From assembly GCF_040253635.1 (NCBI RefSeq), contig NZ_JBEJGX010000003.1:2480001-2544000 (forward strand): a stretch of DNA of 64,000 nucleotides. Direction: 5' to 3'. Below, piece by piece: positions 25,983 to 35,895 of the stretch (position 1 is the stretch's first letter; each line of letters begins with the position of its first letter). Origin of the DNA: Streptomyces sp. Edi2. GTDB taxonomy: Bacteria > Actinomycetota > Actinomycetes > Streptomycetales > Streptomycetaceae. The translations under genes and the position numbers were made by a program. The notes below the pieces were generated by a model that was not told the origin of the DNA, searched no databases, and was given only the letters and a program-made list of their open reading frames with translations.

Positions 25983-26990
25983 ATGGATCTCACGCCCGAT
26001 CGGGCCGCATCGGCGGTAGAACGTCACGACTGTCCGAACTGTGACGCCCCCGCGGGCAGCGCTTGTCGCACCCGCGGCGGGAAGACCGCTGCGAAGTACC
26101 ACACCCCGCGCTTCGTCCTTGTCCCCGCGCTCCGCGAGGAACTGGAAGTGCTCGTCCCCGCCGACCGCCACCCGGGCCGCGCGTGGAAGCAGGGCCCAGC
26201 GCTCGCCGTCGTGCCCGCGCCCCGCACCGAGCGCCCGGTCCGCATCGGGTACGCCAGGACGTCCACCGCCCGGCAGGAGCTGGCGAGCCAGCTCGAAGCC
26301 CTCCACCGCGCCGAGTGCCACAAGGTCTTCAAGGAACAGATCAGCACCCGGGTCAAGGTCCGTCCCGAGCTGGAGAAGGCGCTCGCCCTGGCCCACCAGT
26401 TCAAAGAGGCCGCCCCGGAGACGCCCGTCATCCTCACGGTGCACGAGCTCAAGCGCCTCGCCCGCAACGCGGCCGAACTGATGGCGCTGTCCGCCGAGCT
26501 CCAGGCCGGCGGCATCCAGCTCGAACTCCTCACCGGCCCGCTCACCGGGATCTACGACCCCAACGGCATGGGCGCCATGTTCTTCGCCGTCCTCGCCGTC
26601 GCCGGGCAGATCGAGCGCAACTACATCCGGGAGAAGACCCTCGAAGGCCAGGTCATCGCCGCGTCCAAGGGCAACCACGGCGGACGCCCGAAGGTCATCG
26701 ACGACGACATGCTCACCTTCGCCGTCGCGCTGAAGGACAAGGGCGTTCCCGTCCCGGAGATCGCGAAGAAGCTGACGATCAGGATGGGCAAGAACGCGGG
26801 CAAGTCCCCCTCGGTCGCCTCGCTCTACCGGGCGCTCGCGGAAGCCGAGGCCGCCGCGGTCGACGACGGCCTGCCGCTGCGGCCCAAGCCCGTCCGCATC
26901 CGTCGGCCCGACGACCCGCTCACCCCCGAGGAGATCGACCTCCGCGAACGGCTCCAGGCTCAGCCCCACCCGAACGCCGAGACCCGGTAG
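25983..26990 (+). CDS. Serine recombinase/resolvase with N-terminal zinc finger
   Basis: The product is 335 aa. A Cys-rich N-domain (CPNCDAPAGSACRTRGGKTA with following histidine) precedes the resolvase catalytic domain. The nucleophile is the Ser in IGYARTSTARQEL. Further motifs are LKRLARNAAELMAL and the GMGAMFFAVLAVAGQIERN helix. A C-terminal helix-turn-helix follows (VPEIAKKLTIR, SPSVASLYRAL). It should resolve cointegrates of the transposon and appears intact, unlike tnpA. It ends 24 bp before the right inverted repeat. Confidence 0.92.
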   Translation: MDLTPDRAASAVERHDCPNCDAPAGSACRTRGGKTAAKYHTPRFVLVPALREELEVLVPADRHPGRAWKQGPALAVVPAPRTERPVRIGYARTSTARQELASQLEALHRAECHKVFKEQISTRVKVRPELEKALALAHQFKEAAPETPVILTVHELKRLARNAAELMALSAELQAGGIQLELLTGPLTGIYDPNGMGAMFFAVLAVAGQIERNYIREKTLEGQVIAASKGNHGGRPKVIDDDMLTFAVALKDKGVPVPEIAKKLTIRMGKNAGKSPSVASLYRALAEAEAAAVDDGLPLRPKPVRIRRPDDPLTPEEIDLRERLQAQPHPNAETR

Positions 26991-27014
26991 GTCCGCCCCC
27001 GACCGGCCTCAAGT

Positions 27015-27064
27015 CCATGATCACCGGCTTAGCGTTAACCGCTGTACCGCTGTGCCCCAAGGCC
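27015..27064 (-). repeat. Right terminal inverted repeat of the transposon
   Basis: Mirror of 19501-19550 with a single C/T difference. The open phoD frame runs into it and stops at a TAA within the repeat at 27035. Confidence 0.9.
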
Positions 27065-27790
27065 GGCGTAGCGCAGCCGGTAGTCCTCCAGGCTGACCGT
27101 CTCCCGGTTGAAGACCGCGGGCAGCGTGCGGTCGGTGTAGTTGCGGGCGCCGCCGGCCGCGCCGACCGGGTACTCGTAGAGGTAGTCGCCGAGGTGGAAG
27201 ACGACGTCGAGGTCTTCCTCGGCCAGGTGCCGGTAGGCCGTGAAGTAGCCGTCGTGGTAGGCCTGGCAGGAGACCGCGGCGAGCTTCAGCTCGGAGAGCC
27301 GGGCGGCGCGGGCGGGAGCGGTGCGGGTGCGGCCGACGGGGCTGATCCAGCTGCCGGCGCGGAAGCGGTAGTAGTAGACGCGGTCGGGCGCGAGGCCGGT
27401 GGGTTCGATGTGCACGGAGTGGTTGAACTCCGGGTGGGCTTCGGCACGGCCCTGGCCGGCCAGCCGCTGGAAGCGCTCGTCGTAGGCGACTTCCCAGCGG
27501 ACGGTGCCCCTGGCCTCCGGCATTCCGTTGCCCTGCTCGTACGGCCTAGGTGCGAGCCGGGTCCACAGCACCACGGAGCCGGGCTGCGGGTCCCCGGAGG
27601 CGACACCGAGGGTGAAGGGGTTCTCGGTGATCTTCCGCGCATCGGCCTCGGCGGCGTAGGCGCCGCTGCCCGGGAGGTTGGTCGTGAAGGCGAGCGCGGC
27701 GGCGGCTCCGGTGACGGTGAGAAAGCGGCGGCGGCCGAAGTGTGCGGCGGCGGCCCGGAGCTCCTGCTCGTGCGGTCCGCGGTGCGTCAT
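27065..27790 (-). pseudogene. N-terminal fragment of phoD-type alkaline phosphatase
   Basis: The fragment codes 242 residues. A Tat signal (GRRRFLTVTGAAAALAFTT) is followed by the PhoD N-domain (NPFTLGVASGDPQPGSVVLW, TRLAP) and the first metal motifs (AAVSCQAYHDGYFTAYRHLA, then VFHLGDYLYEYP). It breaks at EDYRLRYAG where the transposon begins. The missing middle would hold the DDHE-type motif, so the enzyme is dead. The C-terminal end survives at 19341-19500. Confidence 0.9.
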
Positions 27791-27955
27791 CTGGCCCTCC
27801 CCTGGCGGCGGTTGTCACCGGTGATTGCAGGGCCGCGGGACGGCGCGGCGCTGTCCCGTGCACGACGCAGGCATGACAGCTGGATGAGGGCCGGTCCCGC
27901 AACGGACGCCGTCGGACAATCACGGCACCCGCCGTGCCTCCGTAGGATTCGGGGC

Positions 27956-28903
27956 ATGGCTGAACTGATGGTGCGCGACGGCACCTGGACCTTCGACGAC
28001 GAGGCCGTGCGGATCGTGCCGGGGCACGAGCGCGGAGTGCACAAACTACGTCAGGATCTCGGCGAGTTCACCGTGCCGCTGATCGCGATAGCCGGGATCG
28101 CCTACGAACCGGCCCGCAAGGGCGGCCGGCTGCGACTGCGACTGCGGGAGGGCGCCGATCCGCTGCTGCAGGCCACCGGTGGCGGGCTGCCGGACGAGGC
28201 GAACCCGTACCAGATGGCCGTGGACGCCGCGCGGGTCGATGTCGCCGAGTACTTCGTGGACGCGGTGCGCCAGGCCCTGCTGCTGGAGCAGATTCCGGAC
28301 GGGCCCGCCGACCGCTATCTGCTGCCCGGACCGTCCGTCCCGCTGTCGGCCGCCGGGGTGGACGGCATCGCCTCCTTCGACGGTGAGCGGGTGCACCTCG
28401 AATGGCGCTGGAACACCAGCGAGACCAAGCGCAACCAGGGCCCCAGGGACTTTGCGCTGGCCGATCTGGAAGCGGTGGAGTGGCGGGCCGCCGCCGGGCT
28501 GGAGTCCGGCTATCTCCGCTTCCGGACGCACGGGTCGGCCGACCGGATCGCGCCGGAGCACGACCCCCATGCCATCGAACTGTGGGGCTTCAAGAAGGAG
28601 AGCGGCACGACGGCGCTGCTGGCGGCCGCGGTCGCGGCGCGGCTGCCGCACCCGTCGGCCGGCCCCGGCAAGGCCCTGACGGCGAACGCGCCGGCCCTGT
28701 CTGCCTCCCCGGCCCTGCCGGCCGCCGCGGCACCCGCCCCGGCCGCTCCCCCGGCAGCCGGCGCGGCCCCCGCCGACGACCATGACGCCCTGCTGCGCCG
28801 GCTGCGCGAACTGGGCGAGCTGCGCCGGGAGGGCATCCTCACCGAGGAGGAGTTCACCGCCACGAAGGCCGCGGTGCTGCAGCGCTTCCACACCGCGGAC
28901 TGA
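27956..28903 (+). CDS. DUF4429 protein with C-terminal SHOCT motif
   Basis: The product is 315 aa and cytosolic. Two similar half-domains are visible ([20 protein letters not shown] and [17 protein letters not shown]), each a DUF4429-type beta domain. An Ala/Pro linker then leads to a SHOCT tail ([20 protein letters not shown], then [10 protein letters not shown]). SHOCT tails occur on many actinobacterial proteins and may aid oligomerisation. Start ATG at 27956. It is divergent from the phoD remnant. Confidence 0.82.
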   Translation: MAELMVRDGTWTFDDEAVRIVPGHERGVHKLRQDLGEFTVPLIAIAGIAYEPARKGGRLRLRLREGADPLLQATGGGLPDEANPYQMAVDAARVDVAEYFVDAVRQALLLEQIPDGPADRYLLPGPSVPLSAAGVDGIASFDGERVHLEWRWNTSETKRNQGPRDFALADLEAVEWRAAAGLESGYLRFRTHGSADRIAPEHDPHAIELWGFKKESGTTALLAAAVAARLPHPSAGPGKALTANAPALSASPALPAAAAPAPAAPPAAGAAPADDHDALLRRLRELGELRREGILTEEEFTATKAAVLQRFHTAD

Positions 28904-28952
28904 GGCGCGGCGGCTGCCCGTCCGCCCGCCGTACGCCGTTTACGCTGCCGCC

Positions 28953-29888
28953 ATGGCAGAGAACACAGAGCCGGCACGGATCGCGCGGACGACGCCGAGG
29001 GCACGGGCCGGGCAGGTGGGCGGCACGGCAACCGCGGACCGGCCCACGCTGCCGGCACCGGCCTCGCGGGGCGGGCAGAGCGCGCAGACGGCACCGACAC
29101 CGCAGGAGGCACGGCAGGGCGGGGCCCCGCACCGGAAGGTGGCCGTGGTCACCGGCGCCGGCTCCGGCATCGGACGGGCGGTCGCCCATGCGCTGATCGC
29201 CGCCCACTGGACGGTGGTCCTGGCCGGGCGGCGCGCGCAGGCACTGGCCGAGACCTCCCGGCTGGCGGGCCCGCTGGACGCCGGCGGCCCCGCGGTCCTG
29301 ACGGTGCCGACCGATGTCACCCGCCCCGACGAGGTCGACGCCCTCTTCGCCGCCGCCCGCGAACACTTCGGCCGGGTCGATCTGCTCTTCAACAACGCGG
29401 GCACGTTCGGCCGGGCGGTGCCGCTGGAGGAGCTGTCCGCTGACGACTGGCGTGCGGTCGTGGACGTCAACCTCACCGGCTCCTTCCTCTGCGCCCAGGC
29501 CGCGTTCCGCGCCATGAAGTCCCAGGAGCCGCAGGGCGGACGCATCATCAACAACGGCTCGGTCTCCGCGCACGCGCCGCGCCCGCACTCCGTCGCGTAC
29601 ACCGCCACCAAGCACGCGATGACCGGTCTGACCAAGTCGCTCTCCCTGGACGGCCGTCCGTACGGCATCGCCTGCGGCCAGATCGACATCGGCAACGCGG
29701 CGACCGAGATGACCGGCCCGATGCAGACCGGCACTCTGCAGGCGAACGGCCAACTGGCGGTGGAGCCGGTGATGGACGCGGCGGACGTGGCCCGCACGGT
29801 GGTGCACATGGCGGAGCTGCCGCTGACCGCCAATGTGCAGTTCGCGACGGTGATGGCGACCACCATGCCGTATATCGGGCGGGGTTGA
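28953..29888 (+). CDS. Short-chain dehydrogenase/reductase
   Basis: The product is 311 aa. The Rossmann TGxxxGxG motif is [15 protein letters not shown], the structural motif is NNAG, catalytic Ser lies in [10 protein letters not shown], and YTATK provides Tyr and Lys. NAD(P)-dependent oxidoreduction of an unknown alcohol/ketone is expected. A Pro/Thr/Arg-rich leader of about 60 residues before the fold is unusual; a later start is possible. It begins 49 bp after the DUF4429 gene. Confidence 0.9.
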   Translation: MAENTEPARIARTTPRARAGQVGGTATADRPTLPAPASRGGQSAQTAPTPQEARQGGAPHRKVAVVTGAGSGIGRAVAHALIAAHWTVVLAGRRAQALAETSRLAGPLDAGGPAVLTVPTDVTRPDEVDALFAAAREHFGRVDLLFNNAGTFGRAVPLEELSADDWRAVVDVNLTGSFLCAQAAFRAMKSQEPQGGRIINNGSVSAHAPRPHSVAYTATKHAMTGLTKSLSLDGRPYGIACGQIDIGNAATEMTGPMQTGTLQANGQLAVEPVMDAADVARTVVHMAELPLTANVQFATVMATTMPYIGRG

Positions 29889-30139
29889 GGGTAAGGCCGC
29901 GGGGGCGGAAGGCGGGCCGGGGCGCCGGGCCGGATGGCGGCACCCGGCCGGCCGGGTGCCGAGCCGCCGCACCGCTCCGGCGCGTCGAATCCCCGTACGA
30001 CCCCTGCCCTCCTGTCGCTTCCGGTGGCACCCTTACCTCGGATCCGCACCACTCATCTGCCGGGGCCGCCCGCGCGCGGCCCCGTTCCCCCGCGGCCGGC
30101 GCGCCCCGTCGCGCGCGGCCCCCGCAGAAGGAGTTACGC

Positions 30140-31189
30140 GTGAGACGAACCGTTCGCGGCATACCGGCAGTGCACGGCACACCCGCGCCACACCGCGTGC
30201 ACCGGTCCCGGGCCGCCCTCGGCACCCTGACCGCCGCCGGTACGCTGCTCGCCCTGCTGCTCCCCACCGGCTCGGCCGCCGCCACCCCGCCGAGCTCCCA
30301 CCGCTCCCCCGCCCCGCGGACCGCCCCCGGCGCCTTCTGGACCGCCGAACGGATGCGCAGCGCCGTTCCCCTGGACCTCGCCGCACCCGCGCAGCACGCC
30401 CCCGCCACCGCGGTCCCGCGCAGCGCCCCGCTGAAGGTGGCCCCCACGCTCCCGCGGCTCCCGCAGGCCTCGAAGGCACCGTCCGCCACGCCGCTGCTCC
30501 CCGGCACGCTCCCCCAGGCCGGCGGGCCCTGGACCGGCGGCGGCGCGGTCACCAAGACCACCGGCCGGGTGTTCTTCACCTACCAGGGCCGTACCGCCGC
30601 CTGTTCCGGTGACGCGGTGACCAGCGGCAACAAGAGCACCGTGCTCACCGCGGGGCACTGTGTGAAGCTGGGCGGCGTCTGGCACACCGACTGGATCTTC
30701 GTCCCCGGCTACCACGACGGCGAGGCGCCGTACGGCAAGTGGGCGGCGGCCAAGACGCTCTCCACCCCGCAGTGGACCGCGAGCGAGGACATCAACTACG
30801 ACGTCGGTGCCGCGGTGGTCGCCCCGCTCGACGGCAAGAAGCTCACCGATGTCGTCGGCGGCCAGGGCCTGTCCTTCAACTCCGGCTACAGCAAGGCGAT
30901 GTACGCCTTCGGCTTCCCCGCGGCCGCCCCGTACGACGGCAGCAAGCTGATCTACTGCAGCGGCACCACCTTCAAGGACCCGCTGTTCTCCGGTGACCAC
31001 GGTCTGGCCTGCAACATGACCGGCGGCTCCAGCGGCGGCCCCTGGTTCACCTCGTTCGACGAGAAGACCGGCACCGGCCTGCAGTCCTCGGTGAACAGCT
31101 TCGGCTACCAGTTCTGGGCCAACACCATGTTCGGCCCGTACTTCGGCGACGACGCCAAGAACCTCTACACCACGGCCCAGTCGTCCTGA
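30140..31189 (+). CDS. Secreted trypsin-like serine protease
   Basis: The product is 349 aa. A secretion signal (LGTLTAAGTLLALLLPTGSA) precedes a long Ala/Pro-rich propeptide and a chymotrypsin-fold domain. The catalytic triad is visible as LTAGHCV, NYDVGAAVV (Asp) and GGSSGGPW (Ser). It resembles V8/glutamyl-endopeptidase-like Streptomyces proteases. GTG start at 30140 has AAGGAG seven bases upstream, which decides it. The 251-bp upstream gap carries no other gene. Confidence 0.92.
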   Translation: MRRTVRGIPAVHGTPAPHRVHRSRAALGTLTAAGTLLALLLPTGSAAATPPSSHRSPAPRTAPGAFWTAERMRSAVPLDLAAPAQHAPATAVPRSAPLKVAPTLPRLPQASKAPSATPLLPGTLPQAGGPWTGGGAVTKTTGRVFFTYQGRTAACSGDAVTSGNKSTVLTAGHCVKLGGVWHTDWIFVPGYHDGEAPYGKWAAAKTLSTPQWTASEDINYDVGAAVVAPLDGKKLTDVVGGQGLSFNSGYSKAMYAFGFPAAAPYDGSKLIYCSGTTFKDPLFSGDHGLACNMTGGSSGGPWFTSFDEKTGTGLQSSVNSFGYQFWANTMFGPYFGDDAKNLYTTAQSS

Positions 31190-31210
31190 CCTCCGGCCCG
31201 CGCCTCGGGG

Positions 31211-31243
31211 GGGGGCCGTACGGCCGGACCGCGTGCGGCCCCC
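31211..31243. terminator. Bidirectional hairpin between convergent genes
   Basis: GGGGGCCG and CGGCCCCC pair around a 17-nt loop that can itself pair (GGCC/GCCG). It ends one base before the stop codon of the CocE-type gene. Confidence 0.6.
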
Positions 31244-32956
31244 TCACCCACCGTCCTTTCCCGGCACGACCGGCAGCAGCAGGAAAGACGGCTGCCTCCC
31301 CCCGCTGATCAGCGTCGTCCGGCCCGCGTAGACGTCCGAGCCCCGGTCCTCGGCATCCGTGTGCACGAAAGCGCCGTTGCCCCGCATGGCGACCCCCGAC
31401 GCCGACGGCCACGGCCCCTCCCCCGGAAACTCGAAGTCCCGGCCCTGCACCGAGACGCCGAGGCGGTAGCCGGCCGGGACCACCACCGACGTCGGCCAGA
31501 TCTCGATGTGCAGGTCGACGGGTTCGCCGGGGGTGAGCGGCTGCCGCTCGTCGAAGGTGTGCCAGGGCCGGTACGGCTCGCTGCGCGCGGGGTCGAGCTT
31601 GCGCAGCGAGGCCCGCAGCCAGCCCAGTCCGACCGCCCCGTGCGGGTCCATCGCGCTGACGAAGGTGACATCGCGGCCGCCGGGGTCCTGCACCCGGAGG
31701 GTGAGGAACAGGTCGGCGTCCGTGGTCGACGAGGCCACCCGCAGCGACGCGGAGGCGGGCCCGGTCAGCTCCAGTTCGTCCGTCAGGGGCTCGGTCCAGA
31801 ACGTCAGACCGTCGCCGAGCGCGTCGAAGCCGGCACTCCGCTCGGCGGGGGCTGCCGCCGGAGCGAGCGCCAGGCGGTCGAGATCGAGGTGGAACGCCGT
31901 CCACTTCGTGCGCGCCAACGGCCACTTCTCTTCCGGCCGTTGCTCAAAGCGGCCGTCGGCCCGCCGGACGTTGAGGAGGACCGGCGGCTGGTCGTCCCAG
32001 CCGGTGTCGCGGCCCTGGAGGAAGTGGCCGAAGAACCGCTTCTGCAGGCCGACGCCGTAGTCCGTGTAGAACTCCACCCAGTGCTGCAGCCCATGCACTT
32101 CCAGCCACTTGCGGTCACTCGCGACCCCCGCATACCCCTCGAACCCGCCCCGTGTGTGCAGGTGATGCGCCCAGTTGACCGCGGACAGCACGGGGACGGT
32201 GATCCGCGGCAGGTCCGCGGTCCGCTCCCGGTAGTACGCGTCGAGCAGCGCATGGTCGTGCAACGCGCCGACCGTGTCGGCCGCGTTCTTCGCCCGCTCC
32301 TCGTCGCTCAGCACCCCGGGACCGGTGACCGGCACGCCCGTGATCCGGTGCCAGGGGCTGCCGGCCACACCGTGCTGCACCGAGGCGACCTGCACCGGGT
32401 ACCACTGCTGCAGAAAGGTGTGCAGGATCCCGCCGTGGTGGCTGAGTTCACGGTAGAAGTCGGTGCCGCCTTCCCACGGGCAGATGGCCGCGAGGTGCGG
32501 CGGCCGGAGCGCGGCGACCTGCCATTGGTTGACCGCGTAGTACGAGATGCCGAGCAGCCCCACCTTGCCGTTGCTCCAGGGCTGGACCCCCGCCCACTCG
32601 ATGCACTCGTAGTAGTCCCGCGTCTCGCGCGGCGAGAAGATGTCCAGGTAGCCCGGTGACCGACCGGCACCACGGGAGTCGACCCGGATCACCACATACC
32701 CGTCGGGCACCCACTTCTCCGGATCGGCCGTTTCCCAGTTCTGGTAGCGGTTCGAGGACCCGGCGACGGCATCCGGGTGCTCGTCCGCCAAGGTGCGCCA
32801 CATGGGGGCGAACCCCTCCTGAAAGGCGAGCCCCTTGGCGTACGGCCCATGGCTCATGATCACGGGGTGGGTCGCACCGTCGTCCGGCAGGAACACATCG
32901 GCGCGGAGCTCGACCCCGTCGTCCATCGTGATCGGCGCATCCCAGTCGACGAGCAT
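31244..32956 (-). CDS. CocE/NonD family hydrolase (X-Pro dipeptidyl-peptidase type)
   Basis: The product is 570 aa, an alpha/beta-hydrolase with a C-terminal jelly-roll (PepX_C) domain. Nucleophile Ser138 lies in LLGISYYAVNQW, the N-terminal core is DVFLPDDGATHPVIMSHGPY, and a His candidate is in VHGLQHWVEFY. The tail GEPVDLHIEIWPTSVVVPAG is PepX_C-like. Substrate (ester or dipeptide) is unknown; no signal peptide. The ATG at 32956 starts the fold directly. Confidence 0.9.
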   Translation of the reverse strand: MLVDWDAPITMDDGVELRADVFLPDDGATHPVIMSHGPYAKGLAFQEGFAPMWRTLADEHPDAVAGSSNRYQNWETADPEKWVPDGYVVIRVDSRGAGRSPGYLDIFSPRETRDYYECIEWAGVQPWSNGKVGLLGISYYAVNQWQVAALRPPHLAAICPWEGGTDFYRELSHHGGILHTFLQQWYPVQVASVQHGVAGSPWHRITGVPVTGPGVLSDEERAKNAADTVGALHDHALLDAYYRERTADLPRITVPVLSAVNWAHHLHTRGGFEGYAGVASDRKWLEVHGLQHWVEFYTDYGVGLQKRFFGHFLQGRDTGWDDQPPVLLNVRRADGRFEQRPEEKWPLARTKWTAFHLDLDRLALAPAAAPAERSAGFDALGDGLTFWTEPLTDELELTGPASASLRVASSTTDADLFLTLRVQDPGGRDVTFVSAMDPHGAVGLGWLRASLRKLDPARSEPYRPWHTFDERQPLTPGEPVDLHIEIWPTSVVVPAGYRLGVSVQGRDFEFPGEGPWPSASGVAMRGNGAFVHTDAEDRGSDVYAGRTTLISGGRQPSFLLLPVVPGKDGG

Positions 32957-33681
32957 CACACCGTCCTCGGAGCAACCCCCGAAGCACTGAGCACTGCCGC
33001 GGCGCACGCCCCACCGTCCGGGCCGACGGGCGGCACCGCTCCCGCCTCCCATTGTCCGCGGGGATCGGCGGGGGCGCCATGGCATGAGGGCGGGGCGCCA
33101 GGGGGCCGCCGGGGGACGACAGGGGACGCCAGGGGACGCCGGGGGGGCAGGCCGCCCGGCAGAGACGGCCACGGCCTGCGGCCGGGCCGGCAGGGACGGC
33201 CGAGCCCGCCGGGTTCGTCCTTGCACACCCCTCTGACCAGCAGGTATCCCAGGATCCCCAGGTATCCCGCCCGCGGGGCCGCCCGGAAGCGCCGGGTAAC
33301 TTGTCCCTCACCAAGAGCAGGGGCCTGCACTACACTCTCGCCAGTCGAAATGGGTTGGACATGCAGCGAATTGCGGGCCGGTACGGGCGTTCCGGCAGGC
33401 AGGGGCGCCCTCGAAGCACCGGCGGGGAGGACGGACCGCGTCCGGACCGGCCCCGTCTTCGGCCGGAGAAGGCCTTCCTCCGTCTCGTCCCGCCGGAAAC
33501 ATGCCGTGCGGTATCCCTCGGTAGCCCTACAGTCACTCTGGCTGAGACCGGTCCGGCCCTCAGGACCGGCCCCGCCCTACCCCCACGCCCCTCCGACACC
33601 CACCGAACCCGCCCTCTCCCCTGTCCCCGTACCGTCCCCTCTTCACCCCGAGCGCAGCGACAGCCGTAGGAGTATCCGTTC
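32957..33681. other. 725-bp intergenic region
   Basis: The region is GC-rich and low-complexity (GGGGGACGCC-type runs near 33110-33150) with several overlapping ORFs in all frames, none with coding character. It must hold the divergent promoters of the CocE-type gene and the ImmA/IrrE-like gene; a TACACT near 33331 is a possible -10 box without a clear -35. Confidence 0.5.
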
Positions 33682-34299
33682 ATGTGGTGGCCCCGCCGTC
33701 ATGGTTCAGCGCAGCGTGCAGCGCTGCCGCAGCCCCCTCACCACCGGCCTCCCAGCTCCCCGTGGACCTCGCTCCGAGAGCAGTTGGCGGTCCTCTTCGC
33801 CACCTGGTCCGTCACCCGTCTCGTCCACCGCGATCTCCGGCTGTCCGGTGTACGGGACATGCAGGGCCTCGTCGACGCGGTGGCCGTGCGGCGCGACAAG
33901 CCGATCACGATCACTGAAGTGCCGCTTCCTCAGCAGGTGTCCGGCTTCTGTGCCCGCGGCAAGGACCGTGACTTCATCGTGGTGGACTCCACCGCGAACG
34001 AACTGACCCGCCTCCACGCCAGCCTTCACGAGCTGTTCCATCTCTGGGAGGAGCATCCGGCCGACGACGGCTCCTCCGACCAGCTCATGACCGAGGAAAC
34101 CGTGCGGCAGCTGCTGCCCGGGCTGAAGACGGGACCGGTGCTGCAGGTCCTGAACCGGTCGCACTACGACAGCGCCCATGAACGACGGGCGGAGGCGTTC
34201 GCCACCGTGATGCTTCAGCGTCACCTCGAACTGCGGCGCGATCAGAGCACCAACGGGTTCCTCTCCTCGGCGCTCTCCCACCGGAGGTCCGGTGTCTGA
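33682..34299 (+). CDS. ImmA/IrrE-type metallopeptidase-like protein
   Basis: The product is 205 aa. The zinc-peptidase motif HELFHLWEEH (HExxH) sits mid-protein after a small alpha/beta N-domain (GVRDMQGLVDAVAVRRDKPI). ImmA/IrrE peptidases usually cleave partner XRE-type repressors. An XRE regulator gene lies at the far side of this cluster, so that could be the partner (inference). GGAG precedes the ATG by nine bases. Its stop overlaps the GTG of the membrane protein gene by eight bases. Confidence 0.85.
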   Translation: MWWPRRHGSAQRAALPQPPHHRPPSSPWTSLREQLAVLFATWSVTRLVHRDLRLSGVRDMQGLVDAVAVRRDKPITITEVPLPQQVSGFCARGKDRDFIVVDSTANELTRLHASLHELFHLWEEHPADDGSSDQLMTEETVRQLLPGLKTGPVLQVLNRSHYDSAHERRAEAFATVMLQRHLELRRDQSTNGFLSSALSHRRSGV

Positions 34300-35635
34300 G
34301 AGCACGTCGAACGTCGTCTACCTGGCCATTGCGATCATCGACTTCGTGATTGCCGGGTGGAAGTGCCTGGCGCTGCTGCGCGATCCCACCCCCACGCTGT
34401 CCTTGATCACGGTGAACTTCGTGGCGTCCGGCCTGGTGTTCACCATGGCCGCGCCCATGGGGTACCGGAGGCTGGGCGAACTCGCCGGCGTCCCCAGCTT
34501 CGCCACCCTCCCCGTCTACATCGGCATCCTCACCTGCTTCTCCCTGCTCCATCTGCTCACGATGCTGTGGGATCCCCGGTTGCGGCAGCGTCCTGCGGTG
34601 CTGCGCCGCAGGGTCACCCTGTGGTCCGCGGCCTACGTCGCGGCGCCGGCCGTCATGGTGGCGGCGTTCTGCTCCGCCGACCTGTCCGGCCCGGCGGACC
34701 CCCTGAAATTCAATACCGACTTCGCGACCGAGCCGCTGATCCAGGTGTTCCTGGGTGTCTTCCTCGCCACGCTGGCCTGCGGAACCCTGAGCACCTACCG
34801 GCAGTGCCGCATGGTCAAGCTCGAAGACCCCCGATTCCAGCGCGCGCTGCGCTCCTTCGGCATCGCGATGCTGTTCGTCTTCAGCTATGTGGTGTGCTGC
34901 GCCCCCGCCATCACACTGGCCGCCCTGGGCAATCACACCCTGGACACGGTAGGGGTCCTCGGCTCCACCTTCGGCTCGATCGGCGCCCTGATCACCAGCT
35001 ACGGCCTCTCGGGAGCCGCGGTAGGCGCATGGCTGCGCGAACGGCGTGACATCAAAGCCCTGCAGCCGTTGTGGGATCTCGTCGTCGAAGGGGTCGACGA
35101 GGACCTTGCCTTCAGCGTGGACAGCGCACGCAGCCATCGCCTGGCATGGAACGTCGGTTTCAACCTGCACCGCCGCGTGATCGAGATCCTGGACGGGATG
35201 CGGGCGCTGCGCCCCTGGGTGTCGCCGCTGCCCGCGGCAGCCGTATACGCCGCGTACGAACACGAGCCGTCCCGGGGGAAGGCTGACGCCCGCCGCCTGA
35301 CGGAGCGGGACCTGGAGGCCGCCGCCACGGCCGCCGCCCTGCGGGACGCGGCCCAGCGCCTGCAAGCCGCTAGGCGCGAAGCGGCGCTGCGGGGATATCC
35401 CGGTCATCCCCAGGCCCCCGGAGGCCCGCAGGTGGCGCTGCCGGGCGAGGACACCCCCGCCTCCGACGAACGCCAACGGCTGTTGCGCGTCGCCCAGGCG
35501 CTCACCGCCCCGCTGGTCGCCACGGCACTGCAGGCGGTGCGTGTGCAGCGTTCCGGCACCGGGGGGCGCGAGGCGTCCCAGGTGACCGAGGTGCCCCAAG
35601 TGACCGAGGCATCCGAGGTGCCCGAGCGGCCGTAG
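34292..35635 (+). CDS. MAB_1171c-like seven-span membrane protein
   Basis: The product is 447 aa. About seven hydrophobic spans occupy the first 250 residues (VVYLAIAIIDFVIAGWKCLA, GSIGALITSYGLSGAAVGAW). A cytosolic domain with heptad-like basic helices and a Pro/Gly-rich tail follows. The arrangement matches the MAB_1171c family of putative transporters/receptors found next to XRE and ImmA genes in Actinobacteria; function unknown. GTG start with GGAGG, translationally coupled to the peptidase gene. Confidence 0.85.
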   Translation: MSESTSNVVYLAIAIIDFVIAGWKCLALLRDPTPTLSLITVNFVASGLVFTMAAPMGYRRLGELAGVPSFATLPVYIGILTCFSLLHLLTMLWDPRLRQRPAVLRRRVTLWSAAYVAAPAVMVAAFCSADLSGPADPLKFNTDFATEPLIQVFLGVFLATLACGTLSTYRQCRMVKLEDPRFQRALRSFGIAMLFVFSYVVCCAPAITLAALGNHTLDTVGVLGSTFGSIGALITSYGLSGAAVGAWLRERRDIKALQPLWDLVVEGVDEDLAFSVDSARSHRLAWNVGFNLHRRVIEILDGMRALRPWVSPLPAAAVYAAYEHEPSRGKADARRLTERDLEAAATAAALRDAAQRLQAARREAALRGYPGHPQAPGGPQVALPGEDTPASDERQRLLRVAQALTAPLVATALQAVRVQRSGTGGREASQVTEVPQVTEASEVPERP

Positions 35636-35895
35636 GGGGTGTCTCTCCCCCGGTCGGCGCGGCCTCGGCAAACCGGGAGGAGAGCCCTGTGCCCGCCCGA
35701 CCCGCCTGACTCATCGTGCTCACCTGGCGCCCGGCTGTCCCGCCGCCCCGCCGTCCCCGCCGTCCCGCCGTTCCGCCGGGCCCGCCTTCCCGCCGCCCGC
35801 TGCGGCAGAATTGGCCGCTCCCGCGCCGTCCCGGGCATCCGACCATGCCCGGCGCCCTCTGGCGCGTGGCACCATCGAATCAAAGGGGGACTCTG

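Larger units (their letters stand above)
19501..27064. mobile_element. Tn3-family transposon, 7.56 kb, inserted in phoD
   Basis: Fifty-base inverted ends (49/50 identical) bound a Tn4556-like tnpA relic at the left and a serine recombinase at the right. Between them lie a MerR regulator, a PP2C phosphatase, an 82-aa protein and a DUF5994 protein as cargo. The outer flanks (TGTAC left, GGCGT right) are not a 5-bp target duplication, and the interrupted phoD lacks its middle, so an adjacent deletion or recombination accompanied or followed insertion. The copy cannot move by its own transposase. Confidence 0.88.

Noticed and set aside
25862..26044. 60-aa plus ORF upstream of the recombinase
   Set aside because: Overlaps the recombinase start in another frame, has no ribosome site and no protein-like pattern.
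26063..28903. 946-aa plus-strand ORF across the transposon end
   Set aside because: Only its last 315 codons (from 27956) are a real gene; the upstream part is shadow of the recombinase and antisense to phoD.
33301..33669. 122-aa plus ORF before the ImmA-like gene
   Set aside because: Pro/Arg/Gly-rich throughout with no fold-like pattern; looks like intergenic DNA.
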